The translations under genes and the position numbers were made by a program. Below are positions 8,687 through 17,413 of a DNA stretch of 64,000 bases, piece after piece. The stretch covers positions 1-64,000 of the forward strand of contig JANXEN010000005.1 of NCBI GenBank assembly GCA_025058345.1. The letters run 5' to 3'. The notes under the pieces were generated by a model that was given only the letters and a program-made list of their open reading frames with translations, was not told where the DNA came from and made no database searches. Source of the stretch: Sulfolobales archaeon. Lineage in GTDB: Archaea; Thermoproteota; Thermoprotei_A; Sulfolobales; NBVN01. Positions within the stretch are counted from its first letter, which is position 1. Every line of letters starts with the position of its first letter.

Positions 8687-10930
8687 ATGCTTAGAAGCCT
8701 CATGAAGGGTCACAAGGTAGAACTGGTAATAGAGCTATTTGGGCTAACGCTTTTAGTGATATCGTTATTTATCGGGTCGTATCTTAGGCTACAACCAGTT
8801 TATAACGCGTTAGAATATGGGTACGGACCCATGCTGTATGAAATGGACCCATACCTCAATTACTGGGTGACTAAAGAACTTCTGGAGAACGGATTCTCAT
8901 ACTACTTATCTTTAACTCAAAGTAATCCAGAAACTAAAGTATTTTGGTATCCGTGGGGGAGAGACATACCTTCAACGGAACTACCATTGCTACCCTACAT
9001 ATCTGTGGTGTCTTACTACTTTGCAAAGTCTTTAAACCCTAACCTATCGCTAAATGATTGGTTAGTTTACCTACCTATACCGCTCTCCATTATAAGCATA
9101 ATTGGTATTTACCTAACTGTGCGGGAATTAAGCGGTCCTCTACCTGCAGCTATAGCTTCATTAACAGCATCTCTAATGTTCGTAGATAGGCAAGTAGCGG
9201 GATTCACAGTGAAATACGTGTTGGGGTTAGCCTTTATGTTTGTAGCGATGTACTTCCACGTCAGAAGTACTAAGAGACGTTGTGAGAAGTCAGCAGTTTT
9301 AAGCGGCTTATTTCTCGGTATTTCAGCCCTGAGTTGGGCTGGATTTAATTTATTGCTTGCTGCGATATTCTTGCAGTACGTGTTAACTCCATTAATAACT
9401 GGAAATGCGGATAAGAAGTTAATTAAGCTATGGCTTTATGAAATGGCCCCACTTGCAGGTCTCATAATCACGGTCCCTTCATACTATAACAGTTTTGAAT
9501 ATATGATAAGGAATGCTGGATTAATGATACCTTTAGGGACTTTAGTGATGTTAATTGCTTACGCTATTTTCAACTTTATACCAACGAGGCGTACTGTGAG
9601 TAAGGGTAAATCGCCTAGAATTACCCCTCGAGTGATATACCTTCTTACCATAGCTGGATTCGGGGTCCTAGGACTAATTACGTTACTCACGGGCTTTACA
9701 GGCATAGGTGGTAAAGGACTAGCAGCTATGGGTCTAGGAACCGCTGCCGGCGTGTTGACAGGCACTATAGCGCAGTATAGAGGTGCTACAGCATCTGAAT
9801 TTATGTATTTAGGAGGTCCTGCGACAGTAGTTGCTTCAATAGGTATTATCTACCTACTTTATAGAGGGTTTATACGTAAGGACATCAACTCCTTATTTTT
9901 ATTAGCCCTTACGACAATAGCGATATTCTCAACTTTCAACGTAGCATACTTCTTCTCATATTGCGTCCTAACCATAGCCTTAACGTCGGGATTCATTATT
10001 GGGGAGTTATTAATGCGAAGGATCTTCAGCAGTAGTAAGGCAGGTTGGTTTACTAAATTAATAGCCTTAATTCTGCTCATCACGTATGTAGCCACTATAA
10101 TAATTCAAGGCATATCTTATTGGGGCCCCTCATATAATGCTGTAGTACCAACCATAGTTGAGGCTGGTGTGGGGTTAAGTGTTAACGCCCCATCATGGAT
10201 TAACACACTCTACTGGATCAAAAACAATACTAGTAAGGATTCTGTAATAGTTGCTTGGTGGGACTACGGTTATTGGATCTCAGTAGTTGGTGAAAGGGCT
10301 TCAATTGCTGACGGATCTACACTCAACTTTACACAAATTCATATATTAGCTAAAGCATTAACAAGTGATGAGGTAACTGCTGCAAAAACACTGATATCTA
10401 ATTTCAACATACCCCCTCATAAACTATACGTCGCTACATACGAGTTCTTCATCGTAGACGACGGCAATAAGAGGGTGTATCCAGGTCCTTTAGTTCTATC
10501 CAGATCTGACGGCACACCTATCTTCCTTGGAGCTGACGGTGCTAAAGGGATATCGGCGATATACAGGATTGCTGGCGTAGATATAGATAGAGAGGTGAGT
10601 AGAGGAGGTGGAGAGTATGTGAAGATTTATCAATACTCAACAACACGAGGATACATGTATAGTTACGTATTACCTAACTGGGCCTCAAGCAAAGTTAATG
10701 AAGCACTCCTATATAAGATATTAATAGACTCAGCACGCAATGTTTGGGGTACGTTAGGATATGATGTATACGACCTCTTTACATCAAATAGGGAGTCAGT
10801 CAAAATTGACACATCAGGAATGAAGATGTTTAAACCATCCTACATAGCGGTATCTAGAATTACGTCAAACATATACTTAGTAACATCGCTCTATAAATTA
10901 GATGAGGGGTCTCTACAACAACTTTCATGA
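8687..10930 (+). CDS. aglB: Dolichyl-phosphooligosaccharide-protein glycotransferase (STT3/AglB)
   Basis: 747 aa. The N-terminal about 480 residues are polytopic membrane with the luminal metal-binding DxD-like motif in YEMDPYLNYW near residue 47. The WWDYGYW catalytic-pocket motif sits at about residue 523, followed by a soluble C-terminal domain. These are defining features of the STT3 subunit that transfers lipid-linked oligosaccharide to Asn in N-x-S/T sequons on the outer face of the membrane. Archaeal OST is usually single-subunit AglB. The ATG follows a TATA-like catttaaaaata by about 30 bp. The flippase at 38.5 kb may serve the same glycan pathway, but this is inference. Confidence 0.95.
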   Translation: MLRSLMKGHKVELVIELFGLTLLVISLFIGSYLRLQPVYNALEYGYGPMLYEMDPYLNYWVTKELLENGFSYYLSLTQSNPETKVFWYPWGRDIPSTELPLLPYISVVSYYFAKSLNPNLSLNDWLVYLPIPLSIISIIGIYLTVRELSGPLPAAIASLTASLMFVDRQVAGFTVKYVLGLAFMFVAMYFHVRSTKRRCEKSAVLSGLFLGISALSWAGFNLLLAAIFLQYVLTPLITGNADKKLIKLWLYEMAPLAGLIITVPSYYNSFEYMIRNAGLMIPLGTLVMLIAYAIFNFIPTRRTVSKGKSPRITPRVIYLLTIAGFGVLGLITLLTGFTGIGGKGLAAMGLGTAAGVLTGTIAQYRGATASEFMYLGGPATVVASIGIIYLLYRGFIRKDINSLFLLALTTIAIFSTFNVAYFFSYCVLTIALTSGFIIGELLMRRIFSSSKAGWFTKLIALILLITYVATIIIQGISYWGPSYNAVVPTIVEAGVGLSVNAPSWINTLYWIKNNTSKDSVIVAWWDYGYWISVVGERASIADGSTLNFTQIHILAKALTSDEVTAAKTLISNFNIPPHKLYVATYEFFIVDDGNKRVYPGPLVLSRSDGTPIFLGADGAKGISAIYRIAGVDIDREVSRGGGEYVKIYQYSTTRGYMYSYVLPNWASSKVNEALLYKILIDSARNVWGTLGYDVYDLFTSNRESVKIDTSGMKMFKPSYIAVSRITSNIYLVTSLYKLDEGSLQQLS

Positions 10931-10944
10931 AGTAGGTAAATCAA

Positions 10945-11322
10945 TTACTTCAATCTTATAATATTCAATGACGATGCCGCTTCAACAATCCAGCACGAAA
11001 CTAATCTAGAGTAAAAAGTTATAGCGTAATCCTCGCTGACCTGATGTTTTAGATATCTACTTAATGCCGCTACAGCAACTTCAGGATCTACTCGATGTCT
11101 TACGTACTCCACAAGACTATCAACAAGTTGCGCTAATGTAAATGTAGAAGAACTTACTAGTTCTTTAACTTTTTCGAAATCAGCACTCTTAATCAGGATT
11201 GAGTCCTTAGCTTCATACCTCCCCAACTCTATAGCTACGTCTATATAGTAAAATAGGGGTAAGTAGTCCTCAACTATATCACCAGTTGCTAGTAGTGGCT
11301 TCCTCTCACCCACCACTATCAA
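10945..11322 (-). CDS. Hypothetical helical protein, 125 aa
   Basis: 125 aa, predicted all-helical, with regularly spaced hydrophobics (VEDYLPLFYYIDVAIELGRY; TLAQLVDSLVEYVRHRV; VAAALSRYLKHQV; FYSRLVSCWIVEAASSL). No cofactor or metal motif, no signal peptide. TTG at 11322 opens the frame; GTG codons six and nine bases in are alternatives. It is transcribed away from the reduced MDR gene at 11387, with which it shares a short AT-rich divergent promoter, and its 3' end lies 14 nt from the aglB stop. Family not recognised. Confidence 0.55.
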   Translation of the reverse strand: MIVVGERKPLLATGDIVEDYLPLFYYIDVAIELGRYEAKDSILIKSADFEKVKELVSSSTFTLAQLVDSLVEYVRHRVDPEVAVAALSRYLKHQVSEDYAITFYSRLVSCWIVEAASSLNIIRLK

Positions 11323-11386
11323 CCAAATAAGCTATAAACATGTTAAATAATATGTGTATATATAACTTGTATGTAGTGGTAAGATC

Positions 11387-12307
11387 GTGAAAGGCGTTAT
11401 CTGGCTTAATAACTTGACATTAACAGATATCCCAAAACCTCCCATTAAGCAAGGTGAGGTTTTAGGTAAGGTCGTAGGGGCATCTATTACACATTTAGAG
11501 AAATTGATTGCACTAGGAGCTATACCAACGGATGTTGGCAGGGTTTTAGGCTCAGTAGGAGTCATTAAAGCTATCGATGTTGCTCCAGATCTCAACAGCA
11601 GGTTAATTGGTAGGCACTTCCTACTGCTTCCAAGGCTTAATTACGTAGGTGGGATAAATTTTAACGGAATCTTAGCTGAATACTCATCAATCCCACTTAA
11701 ACTACTAACACCTATAAGCGATTACTATGCTCTAAAACCGGAGACTTTAATTTATGCAGAACTATCTTTCATCTACGAAATCACAAACTACGTTAAGAAT
11801 AAAGAGGTATTAGTCGTAGGCTGCGGCCCTACATCGTATATTATTGTAAAACATATCAAAGACCTATGTAATGTGTGTGTAGCATGTGTACACAACCAGC
11901 AAATACGCTCTAAAATAGCTGAGTTAGGGGTATATATAGCGAATTACGATAACATAAATGACTACAAATACGACATTGTTATAGTGTTAACTATGAACGA
12001 CTACCAACTCATCAACGCGTTAAAGGCTGTGAGAAATAACGGGCGGATAATAATACCACCTAACTTTCCTGAAGCTTTATTAGGGATTTTAGGTATAGAT
12101 GCTGATGTCGGTGTTGTTAACCTCATATTCCCTAAACATGTAGTTAATGAGGGTATCTTCGAGGTCTTAGAGAGAGATTTCACAGATTTAAAGAACTACG
12201 TCAATTTTACAAATAACTTTGAAGAGGCTTTAAGCAGCATGTTCCATTTCTGGAGGACAGTGATTTACGGAAAATCTGAGGATGAACTTCCGTCAAAGGT
12301 TGGTTAA
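11387..12307 (+). CDS. Reduced medium-chain dehydrogenase/reductase-like protein
   Basis: 306 aa, shorter than normal MDR alcohol dehydrogenases (about 340-350). The N-terminal GroES-like part is recognisable (VIWLNNLTLTDIPKPPIKQG; GRVLGSVGVIKAID), and a Rossmann strand-loop EVLVVGCGPTSYIIVKHI at about 140-157 matches the GxGxxx nucleotide-binding turn. The zinc-binding Cys, the GHE motif and the four-Cys structural zinc loop are all missing, and the C-terminal half is weakly conserved. A zinc-independent reductase or a non-catalytic relative is likely. GTG start, with a GTGGTAAG box just upstream. It converges on the aminotransferase gene, 3 nt apart. Confidence 0.65.
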   Translation: MKGVIWLNNLTLTDIPKPPIKQGEVLGKVVGASITHLEKLIALGAIPTDVGRVLGSVGVIKAIDVAPDLNSRLIGRHFLLLPRLNYVGGINFNGILAEYSSIPLKLLTPISDYYALKPETLIYAELSFIYEITNYVKNKEVLVVGCGPTSYIIVKHIKDLCNVCVACVHNQQIRSKIAELGVYIANYDNINDYKYDIVIVLTMNDYQLINALKAVRNNGRIIIPPNFPEALLGILGIDADVGVVNLIFPKHVVNEGIFEVLERDFTDLKNYVNFTNNFEEALSSMFHFWRTVIYGKSEDELPSKVG

Positions 12308-12310
12308 GTC

Positions 12311-13534
12311 CTAAAGGTGGTTCCTCACAACACTACTTAATATCCTGATACCTTCTGAGATATCCTCCTCTTTCGGGAAACTGAAGTTAAGCCGCATAGT
12401 GTTTGCACCACTTCCATCAACGTAAAAAGAACCCCCAGGGACGTATGCAACCCCAGCATCTATAGCTTCAAATAACATCTTCGATGTATTTAAATCCTCC
12501 CTAGGTAGTCGTAACATGATGAAGAGACCGCCAACAGGTTTAGACCACCAACATCCAGGGACTAAATACTTTTCCAACGCCTCTAACATAATATCTTTCT
12601 TACGTTTATATATGACCTTAGCCCTCTCTATTACTGACTTAACAACCCCAGATTTAATAGCTTCTAGCGATATGAACTGAGCAAACGTCGACGTATGTAA
12701 GTCTAAGGATTGTTTACATCTCTCGAAAACATCTACCATTTCTTTAGAGGCTGCTATCCAACCAATCCTAAGACCAGGTGCTAATATCTTACTTAAAGTG
12801 CTTAGGTAGATGACCCTGTTGCTCCTATCTAAGCTTTTTAGTGATGTTGTGTCGCTTGGTTCGTAAGTAAATGAACTGTAGGGATCGTCCTCAACAATTA
12901 TGAAATCATACTTCTCAGATAACTCTATTAGGTGTTTCCGCCTTTGTAAACTCATAGTAACACCTGCTGGGTTATGAGCTATCGGTATAGTATAAACTAA
13001 CTTTACTGTCTTACCTTCTCCATATAGCCTACGCAACCTGGCTTCAAGTATATCAACGTTCATACCGTCGTCGTCTAATGGAATACCTACGAAATTAGGT
13101 TCACTGAGTCTAAATGCATTAATAGCTCCTAGATATGAAGGTAGTTCCATAACCACGTAGTCTCTTGGATTAATCAACGTGAGGGCTATTATATGCAGAG
13201 CCTGTTGACTTCCAGAAGTGACTATGATGTCATCGCTATTGTTTATTGGGACACCCCTACAGTTTAAGAAATTGGTTAATTCACTCCTTAACTCACCTAT
13301 ACCCTTAGTAGGGCTGTATTGTAGCGCTCTATCCCCATTCTCTGATAAGATCTTATTGATAATTCCCTTCAACTCATCTTTAGGGAATGTCTGAGGGTCT
13401 GGAAGCCCCCCAGCCAAACTAATAACCTTTCTACCTTCAGTGATTTTGAGTAATTCCCTAATCTCAGATGCAGCCATCAAATTAACTCTGTCGGCAAGAA
13501 ACCTATCCAACCTTAAATCCTTCAAATCATACAC
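12311..13534 (-). CDS. PLP-dependent aminotransferase, class I/II
   Basis: 407 aa fold-type I aminotransferase. The Schiff-base lysine is in STLSKILAPGLRIGWI at about residues 242-257; upstream lie SGSQQALHIIALTLINP (PLP phosphate region), AHNPAGVTMS and EDDPYSSFTYEPSD. The EDDPY and MRLNFSFP strings are typical of the 2-aminoadipate / MocR-like aminotransferase group (LysN, ARO8-like) found in archaea. Substrate could be aromatic, branched-chain or aminoadipate; the sequence does not decide. A TATA box gtttttatacc lies on the minus strand about 25-35 bp before the ATG. No operon partner. Confidence 0.9.
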   Translation of the reverse strand: MYDLKDLRLDRFLADRVNLMAASEIRELLKITEGRKVISLAGGLPDPQTFPKDELKGIINKILSENGDRALQYSPTKGIGELRSELTNFLNCRGVPINNSDDIIVTSGSQQALHIIALTLINPRDYVVMELPSYLGAINAFRLSEPNFVGIPLDDDGMNVDILEARLRRLYGEGKTVKLVYTIPIAHNPAGVTMSLQRRKHLIELSEKYDFIIVEDDPYSSFTYEPSDTTSLKSLDRSNRVIYLSTLSKILAPGLRIGWIAASKEMVDVFERCKQSLDLHTSTFAQFISLEAIKSGVVKSVIERAKVIYKRKKDIMLEALEKYLVPGCWWSKPVGGLFIMLRLPREDLNTSKMLFEAIDAGVAYVPGGSFYVDGSGANTMRLNFSFPKEEDISEGIRILSSVVRNHL

Positions 13535-13684
13535 CTAAGACATTAGTTACTATGGGTATAAAAACTTTGTAAAACCGCATAACTGAATAAATTTCATTAC
13601 CGTAAATCAGTATACGTTAATAAGGGCCTGACCAATCAACCAATACGGCTAGAAACGAGATGCAAGTATATGGAAAAAGCAGGC

Positions 13685-15193
13685 CTAACTTAGACATGAC
13701 AGCATCGATCTATAGATCTGACGAAGATCTAGGCCTAAATTGATGAAATCCCATGGCATACCTTCGTTTACGTCCTTATGTTTTAAAACATAACTTGGAT
13801 CGATATTAAAATTCGGTAAAAGGCCTCTAAATTCCGATAAACTTAATCCATCACCAACATATCTCATCAAAACATCACTTAACTCAGGTCCGCCTAAACT
13901 TAAAACCGACTGAACATACGCTATATTGTAACTCAAAGCTTCTAAAGCGAAATGCTTCTTACGAATCTCACTTCGCAAAGCTTTCAAAAACCGTAAATAA
14001 TTCCCTCTACTAATTAATCCGAAGAACTGCATCGGCGTATTCGCCTTAGGAATTAACGGATTTACCGTTACCCTAATTTTCTTCTTTAGATCGTAATTAG
14101 ATATACTCTGACTTAAGTTTTTAAGGAAATTAGCTATTTCTCTTACATCGTCTACAGTTTCGTAAGGTATGCCAAGTAGATAATATAACTTTATCTCCAT
14201 CCCAAGTTTTAACCCGTCAATGATCAACTTAATTATGAGGTCCTCATCTACGCTTTTCCTTATTAAACACTTAAGCTTATGACTATGTGTCTCCGGGGCT
14301 AAAGTAAGGGTTTTCTGCCCACCCCTAGATATTAGGCTTAATCTATACTCATTTAAGGTGTCTGCCCTCAGAGACGGTATACTGAATCTGACACCGCTAT
14401 CTAATAGTGTTTCCAACAACTTATCAGCTGAAGGATGACTAAAGAAAGACAGTGAGTAGAAAATAACCCTATCTAATTTATTACTATCTAACCCTCTACT
14501 TATGATATCTATCACCTTATCATAACTTCTCACTCTATATGGGTAAGTAACTATGGACTCCATGCAAAACGAGCATAGGTAAGGACAGCCCCTAGAGACC
14601 TCCATGATATACCCCTTACCGAACACCGGACTCTCTAAAGTGGACTGTATCTGATAGATCGGGTAAAACGAATTATTGAGGTCGCTGACGTACGTTTTAC
14701 TAATTACGTCCCCATCATGAAGTTTAGGGATGTAAAAACCTTTAGATGGAAGTGACTCTAAGAACTTCTTCTTACTGGGTAGTAGAGTAATGTAGTTGAT
14801 TAAAGTCTTTAAAGCATTCTCTCCTTCACCGATAACTACCGCATCAAAGAACTTAGAAACCGGTAGGGGATTCGATGTAACTGCTGGACCTCCTGCTATA
14901 GTTATTGGTCCTTCACCATTAAATGCTTTTAACTTGTTTTGAATTACGATCTTAACGGCATTCATGTAGTCGAACTCGTAGCTAAGACTAAACAGAGCTA
15001 TATCGAACCTTTTTAGGTTAAGTGAGTGAATACAGCTAAACACAGGATTATCTAGCGTGAACCTATCCACTAGAAACTCATCATAGGAATTTAAGTAATA
15101 ATAGGCTATATGCGTGAATAAGTTAGTTATTGACGCTTGATAAGTACTGGGATACACTAGAGCTACCTTAAAGGGAGTCCTAACGTCCTTCAC
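13685..15193 (-). CDS. B12-binding-domain radical SAM protein
   Basis: 502 aa. Residues 1-150 form a Rossmann-like domain of the B12-binding type (KVALVYPSTYQASITNLF; TIAGGPAVTSNPLPVSKFFD; VVIGEGENAL). A radical SAM barrel follows with the SAM/iron-sulfur motif SRGCPYLCSFCME (CxxxCxxC) at about residues 203-215 and GLKLGMEIKLYYLLGIPYET in the barrel. The first domain lacks DxHxxG, so cobalamin may not be bound. This class includes many MiaB-like and methylase-type enzymes of unknown substrate. GTG start just after an in-frame stop; a TATA box (tttatataaa, about 15278-15287) implies a leader of about 60 nt. Reaction not determinable. Confidence 0.8.
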   Translation of the reverse strand: MKDVRTPFKVALVYPSTYQASITNLFTHIAYYYLNSYDEFLVDRFTLDNPVFSCIHSLNLKRFDIALFSLSYEFDYMNAVKIVIQNKLKAFNGEGPITIAGGPAVTSNPLPVSKFFDAVVIGEGENALKTLINYITLLPSKKKFLESLPSKGFYIPKLHDGDVISKTYVSDLNNSFYPIYQIQSTLESPVFGKGYIMEVSRGCPYLCSFCMESIVTYPYRVRSYDKVIDIISRGLDSNKLDRVIFYSLSFFSHPSADKLLETLLDSGVRFSIPSLRADTLNEYRLSLISRGGQKTLTLAPETHSHKLKCLIRKSVDEDLIIKLIIDGLKLGMEIKLYYLLGIPYETVDDVREIANFLKNLSQSISNYDLKKKIRVTVNPLIPKANTPMQFFGLISRGNYLRFLKALRSEIRKKHFALEALSYNIAYVQSVLSLGGPELSDVLMRYVGDGLSLSEFRGLLPNFNIDPSYVLKHKDVNEGMPWDFINLGLDLRQIYRSMLSCLS

Positions 15194-15324
15194 ATAAACA
15201 TTTAATTCCTTGAAGATGCCGACCCCATCTATACGAAGCTCCCAACGCCTAATTCGCTAATGGAATTAATTAAGCTTTATATAAACTTTCAACAGTGACT
15301 TAAGTCATTAAAATTGCTAAAGAA

Positions 15325-15732
15325 TTAGAACTCCTTAACGGATGCGCCGATAATTACGTTACGTATAACGTTATTGATAAATTCTTTGTGTTTCTTCCTT
15401 AAATGTGATTCAGCATCTGATGGTCTGACGTACGTATTGCATAAGGTGCAAAGGATTCTATTCCCGCTTCTCAACATAACTGGCTCGATAGACATTACGT
15501 GCGGATATAAGCGCTCAAGCAGTTTTGTTGCAACCCTATAGTTTCCAGCCTTATCTATAACCCTCTGGATATGTCCTCTAACCTTAAACTTACTTGTCTT
15601 ATACTTAAAAGCTATTGCACTAGGGGAAGACCCGTCTAGTAGGTACTCCTTAATAGCAAGGAGCGCTATAACGTCGTTAATTAACCTTTTCATAACCATA
15701 TACCTAGCTATTGCGATGATGGACTCCTCCAT
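15325..15732 (-). CDS. HTH plus C2H2-type zinc-finger protein
   Basis: 135 aa. The N-terminal two thirds look like a helix-turn-helix (LLAIKEYLLDGSSPSAIAFKY followed by TSKFKVRGHIQRVID). A single C2H2-like finger follows: CTLCNTYVRPSDAESHLRKKH at about residues 97-117 (Cys-x2-Cys, His-x4-His). Such small HTH/zinc-finger proteins recur in crenarchaeal genomes and are presumed DNA-binding. A strong TATA (cttttatatattt, minus strand, about 15755-15768) precedes the ATG. It is divergent from the RHH/zinc-finger operon at 15.9 kb, putting two zinc-finger genes and an RHH regulator side by side. Confidence 0.8.
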   Translation of the reverse strand: MEESIIAIARYMVMKRLINDVIALLAIKEYLLDGSSPSAIAFKYKTSKFKVRGHIQRVIDKAGNYRVATKLLERLYPHVMSIEPVMLRSGNRILCTLCNTYVRPSDAESHLRKKHKEFINNVIRNVIIGASVKEF

Positions 15733-15905
15733 ACTGCCCGCAATAAGAGCTAAGAGCTAGAAATATATAAAAAGAGTAACACCTATGAGGAATTAGAAAT
15801 CCATAATACATTAGTAATACGTATAAGGTTATTCAATAGAATATAAATTAGTTATTTAAAACACACCACGAATAATATGCAGTAAATCCTAATCAGTAAA
15901 TGATA

Positions 15906-15940
15906 TTTACACCAAGACTAGTATTTTAGATTGGTGTAAA
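15906..15940. promoter_or_regulatory. Perfect inverted-repeat operator upstream of RHH operon
   Basis: Arms TTTACACCAA (15906-15915) and TTGGTGTAAA (15931-15940) are exact reverse complements, 10 bp each, separated by 15 nt. The spacer holds a TATA-like gtattttaga, and the downstream arm ends 4 nt before the TTG start of the ribbon-helix-helix gene. The arms thus bracket the core promoter, the expected layout for autorepression by a dimeric RHH protein. The symmetric arms and position are seen directly; binding by the neighbouring protein is inferred. Confidence 0.7.
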
Positions 15941-15944
15941 CACA

Positions 15945-16154
15945 TTGGACGATACTAAATTATCTGACGACTTAAATGATGATGCGATTCAGAGTAACTC
16001 CAGAACATTATCAATTAAGCTTGAATATAATACCCTAGCCAAGATTGATTACCTATTAAGGCATTATAAATTCCCAAGTAGGAGTGCCTTCATCAGGAAC
16101 GCTATAATGTATAAAATTAATCAACTCCAGAAACAGTCATTAACTGGTGGGTAA
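15945..16154 (+). CDS. Ribbon-helix-helix (CopG/MetJ-type) regulator
   Basis: 69 aa. After an acidic N-terminal tail of about 18 residues comes an RHH fold: strand RTLSIKLEYNTLAKIDYLLR, turn, and second helix SRSAFIRNAIMYKINQLQK. The S-R-S-A-F-I-R pattern is the standard RHH turn-helix. Start is TTG directly downstream of a perfect inverted repeat; no ATG is available in frame. It is the first gene of a three-gene operon (3 nt to the next gene), so it most likely represses its own promoter. Small size and composition match archaeal RHH repressors. Confidence 0.85.
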   Translation: MDDTKLSDDLNDDAIQSNSRTLSIKLEYNTLAKIDYLLRHYKFPSRSAFIRNAIMYKINQLQKQSLTGG

Positions 16155-16157
16155 CGA

Positions 16158-16454
16158 TTGTCCCTATTCTGGGAACCCCGCTGGGTGAGGAAAAAGTACT
16201 TAGTTGATGGAATAGAGGTAGTTACTTGCGAAGATGAAGCTTCCGGACTTATTTTATGCCCTATCTGTGAGAAGGTAGAGGAGTATTGCCCAGAAGGTAA
16301 ATCCACTTCTAGGGTGAGGGAAAACATCAACACGTTTTTTACTCCGAGAGATCTAATTTACCACCTAAAAAGCCATAAAAATCAACGAAATATGAAGTTT
16401 AGGCTTGAGAAGTTCGAGGAGGTTGAAGAAGAGGAGGAAGAAGAGGAGGAATGA
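16158..16454 (+). CDS. Single zinc-finger protein with polyglutamate tail
   Basis: 98 aa. A C2H2-like or related finger is visible: CPICEKVEEYC at about residues 34-44 and a helix FFTPRDLIYHLKSHKN with His-x3-His. The loop between them is long (about 20 residues). The C-terminus is an extreme acidic tract (about 11 Glu in the last 14 residues), which could contact a basic partner or mimic nucleic acid. TTG start, 3 nt after the RHH stop; the tail overlaps the next gene by 4 nt (ATGA). It is probably part of a regulatory or adaptor unit encoded with its neighbours; function unknown. Confidence 0.75.
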   Translation: MSLFWEPRWVRKKYLVDGIEVVTCEDEASGLILCPICEKVEEYCPEGKSTSRVRENINTFFTPRDLIYHLKSHKNQRNMKFRLEKFEEVEEEEEEEEE

Positions 16455-17413
16455 GCCATAAGGTTTATCTTGGTGAGAGCCTATCCACTCTAGCATCAGT
16501 ACTAACTAATCCCAATTCCAGTCAAGTAATAATAGATATATGGGACGAGGGCAGTTTATTAAGCGGTATCCAGATCTGCAACACAATCGTTGATAAAGCC
16601 CCTCTACTAATGAATGGCCACATACCTATAGCCGATCTAATCACCATTCATCCTAATTCAATATTTATAGGAAGCGAATCATCATACATTAGGAAAGTCT
16701 CTAAAGGTGTTGACCTTCAAAGGAATTGGCTTTTAGAACTTTCGAGAGGTGGTAAAATGCCGAGAAATTTCTTCCATAGCATATACAAAAAATTCAGACA
16801 TGAGGTTATTGCCAAGAGAGTCTACGACGTCATCGATAAGTTAGAGTTAAGTAATCGAAGAATCACCCTCTTAAGGTACGGTACCGTTAGCTATGATAAG
16901 TTAGTTAATTCGCTTCCATTACCGTATATCATGAGTAAAGTAGACCTTAACCCGAAATTCAAGAATACCTTCCTTAAATTAGGCTATGTAAGCCTACTGA
17001 TAGGTATATCGGTGGCCAAAGTCCGTGTAGAGGAATATACGACTGTGTTTATTGGTAAGACCAATATAGTACCTCACACCGTTGTTTTAATTCCTTTAAA
17101 GATTTTAAAGGAAGACCTCATAGATTACGTTCTAATCTACTCAGTAACATCTATCAAGAGGCCGTACAGCGATTATAAAGGCGAATATGTGAGTAGATTA
17201 CTAAATGATGTAAAGAAGTTAGGGTTTAAAGACGTGAGGTTTATATGCAGTAAATTAGTGTTTGAGAAATTCGGATTACTAGGCAATATGGATGCGGATC
17301 TGGAGGCAGTAATCAACATTTTAAAAGACCATGATGTAGAGCTTTTAGGGAGGTTAGGTACGTGGAGGGAAATAAGCATTACCGATATTTTAGACCATGC
17401 AGGCGTCTTGTAA
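16451..17413 (+). CDS. Degenerate flavin amine-oxidase / UDP-galactopyranose-mutase-like protein
   Basis: 320 aa. The second half resembles the C-terminal part of FAD-dependent protoporphyrinogen-oxidase/UGM-like proteins: YDKLVNSLPLPYIMSKV at about 152-168, LGYVSLLIGISV near 180, and the closing LLGRLGTWREISITDILDHA (family pattern LxGRxGxWxxxxxxDxIxxA). The N-terminus follows the same topology (KVYLGESLSTLASVL; IIDIWDEGSLLSG; KAPLLMNGHIP), but the GxGxxG dinucleotide-binding loop and the acidic ribose-binding residue are absent, so FAD binding looks lost. Its start overlaps the zinc-finger stop. I infer a non-catalytic or structurally repurposed member, encoded with RHH and zinc-finger proteins. 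Family call is by pattern only. Confidence 0.6.
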   Translation: MSHKVYLGESLSTLASVLTNPNSSQVIIDIWDEGSLLSGIQICNTIVDKAPLLMNGHIPIADLITIHPNSIFIGSESSYIRKVSKGVDLQRNWLLELSRGGKMPRNFFHSIYKKFRHEVIAKRVYDVIDKLELSNRRITLLRYGTVSYDKLVNSLPLPYIMSKVDLNPKFKNTFLKLGYVSLLIGISVAKVRVEEYTTVFIGKTNIVPHTVVLIPLKILKEDLIDYVLIYSVTSIKRPYSDYKGEYVSRLLNDVKKLGFKDVRFICSKLVFEKFGLLGNMDADLEAVINILKDHDVELLGRLGTWREISITDILDHAGVL

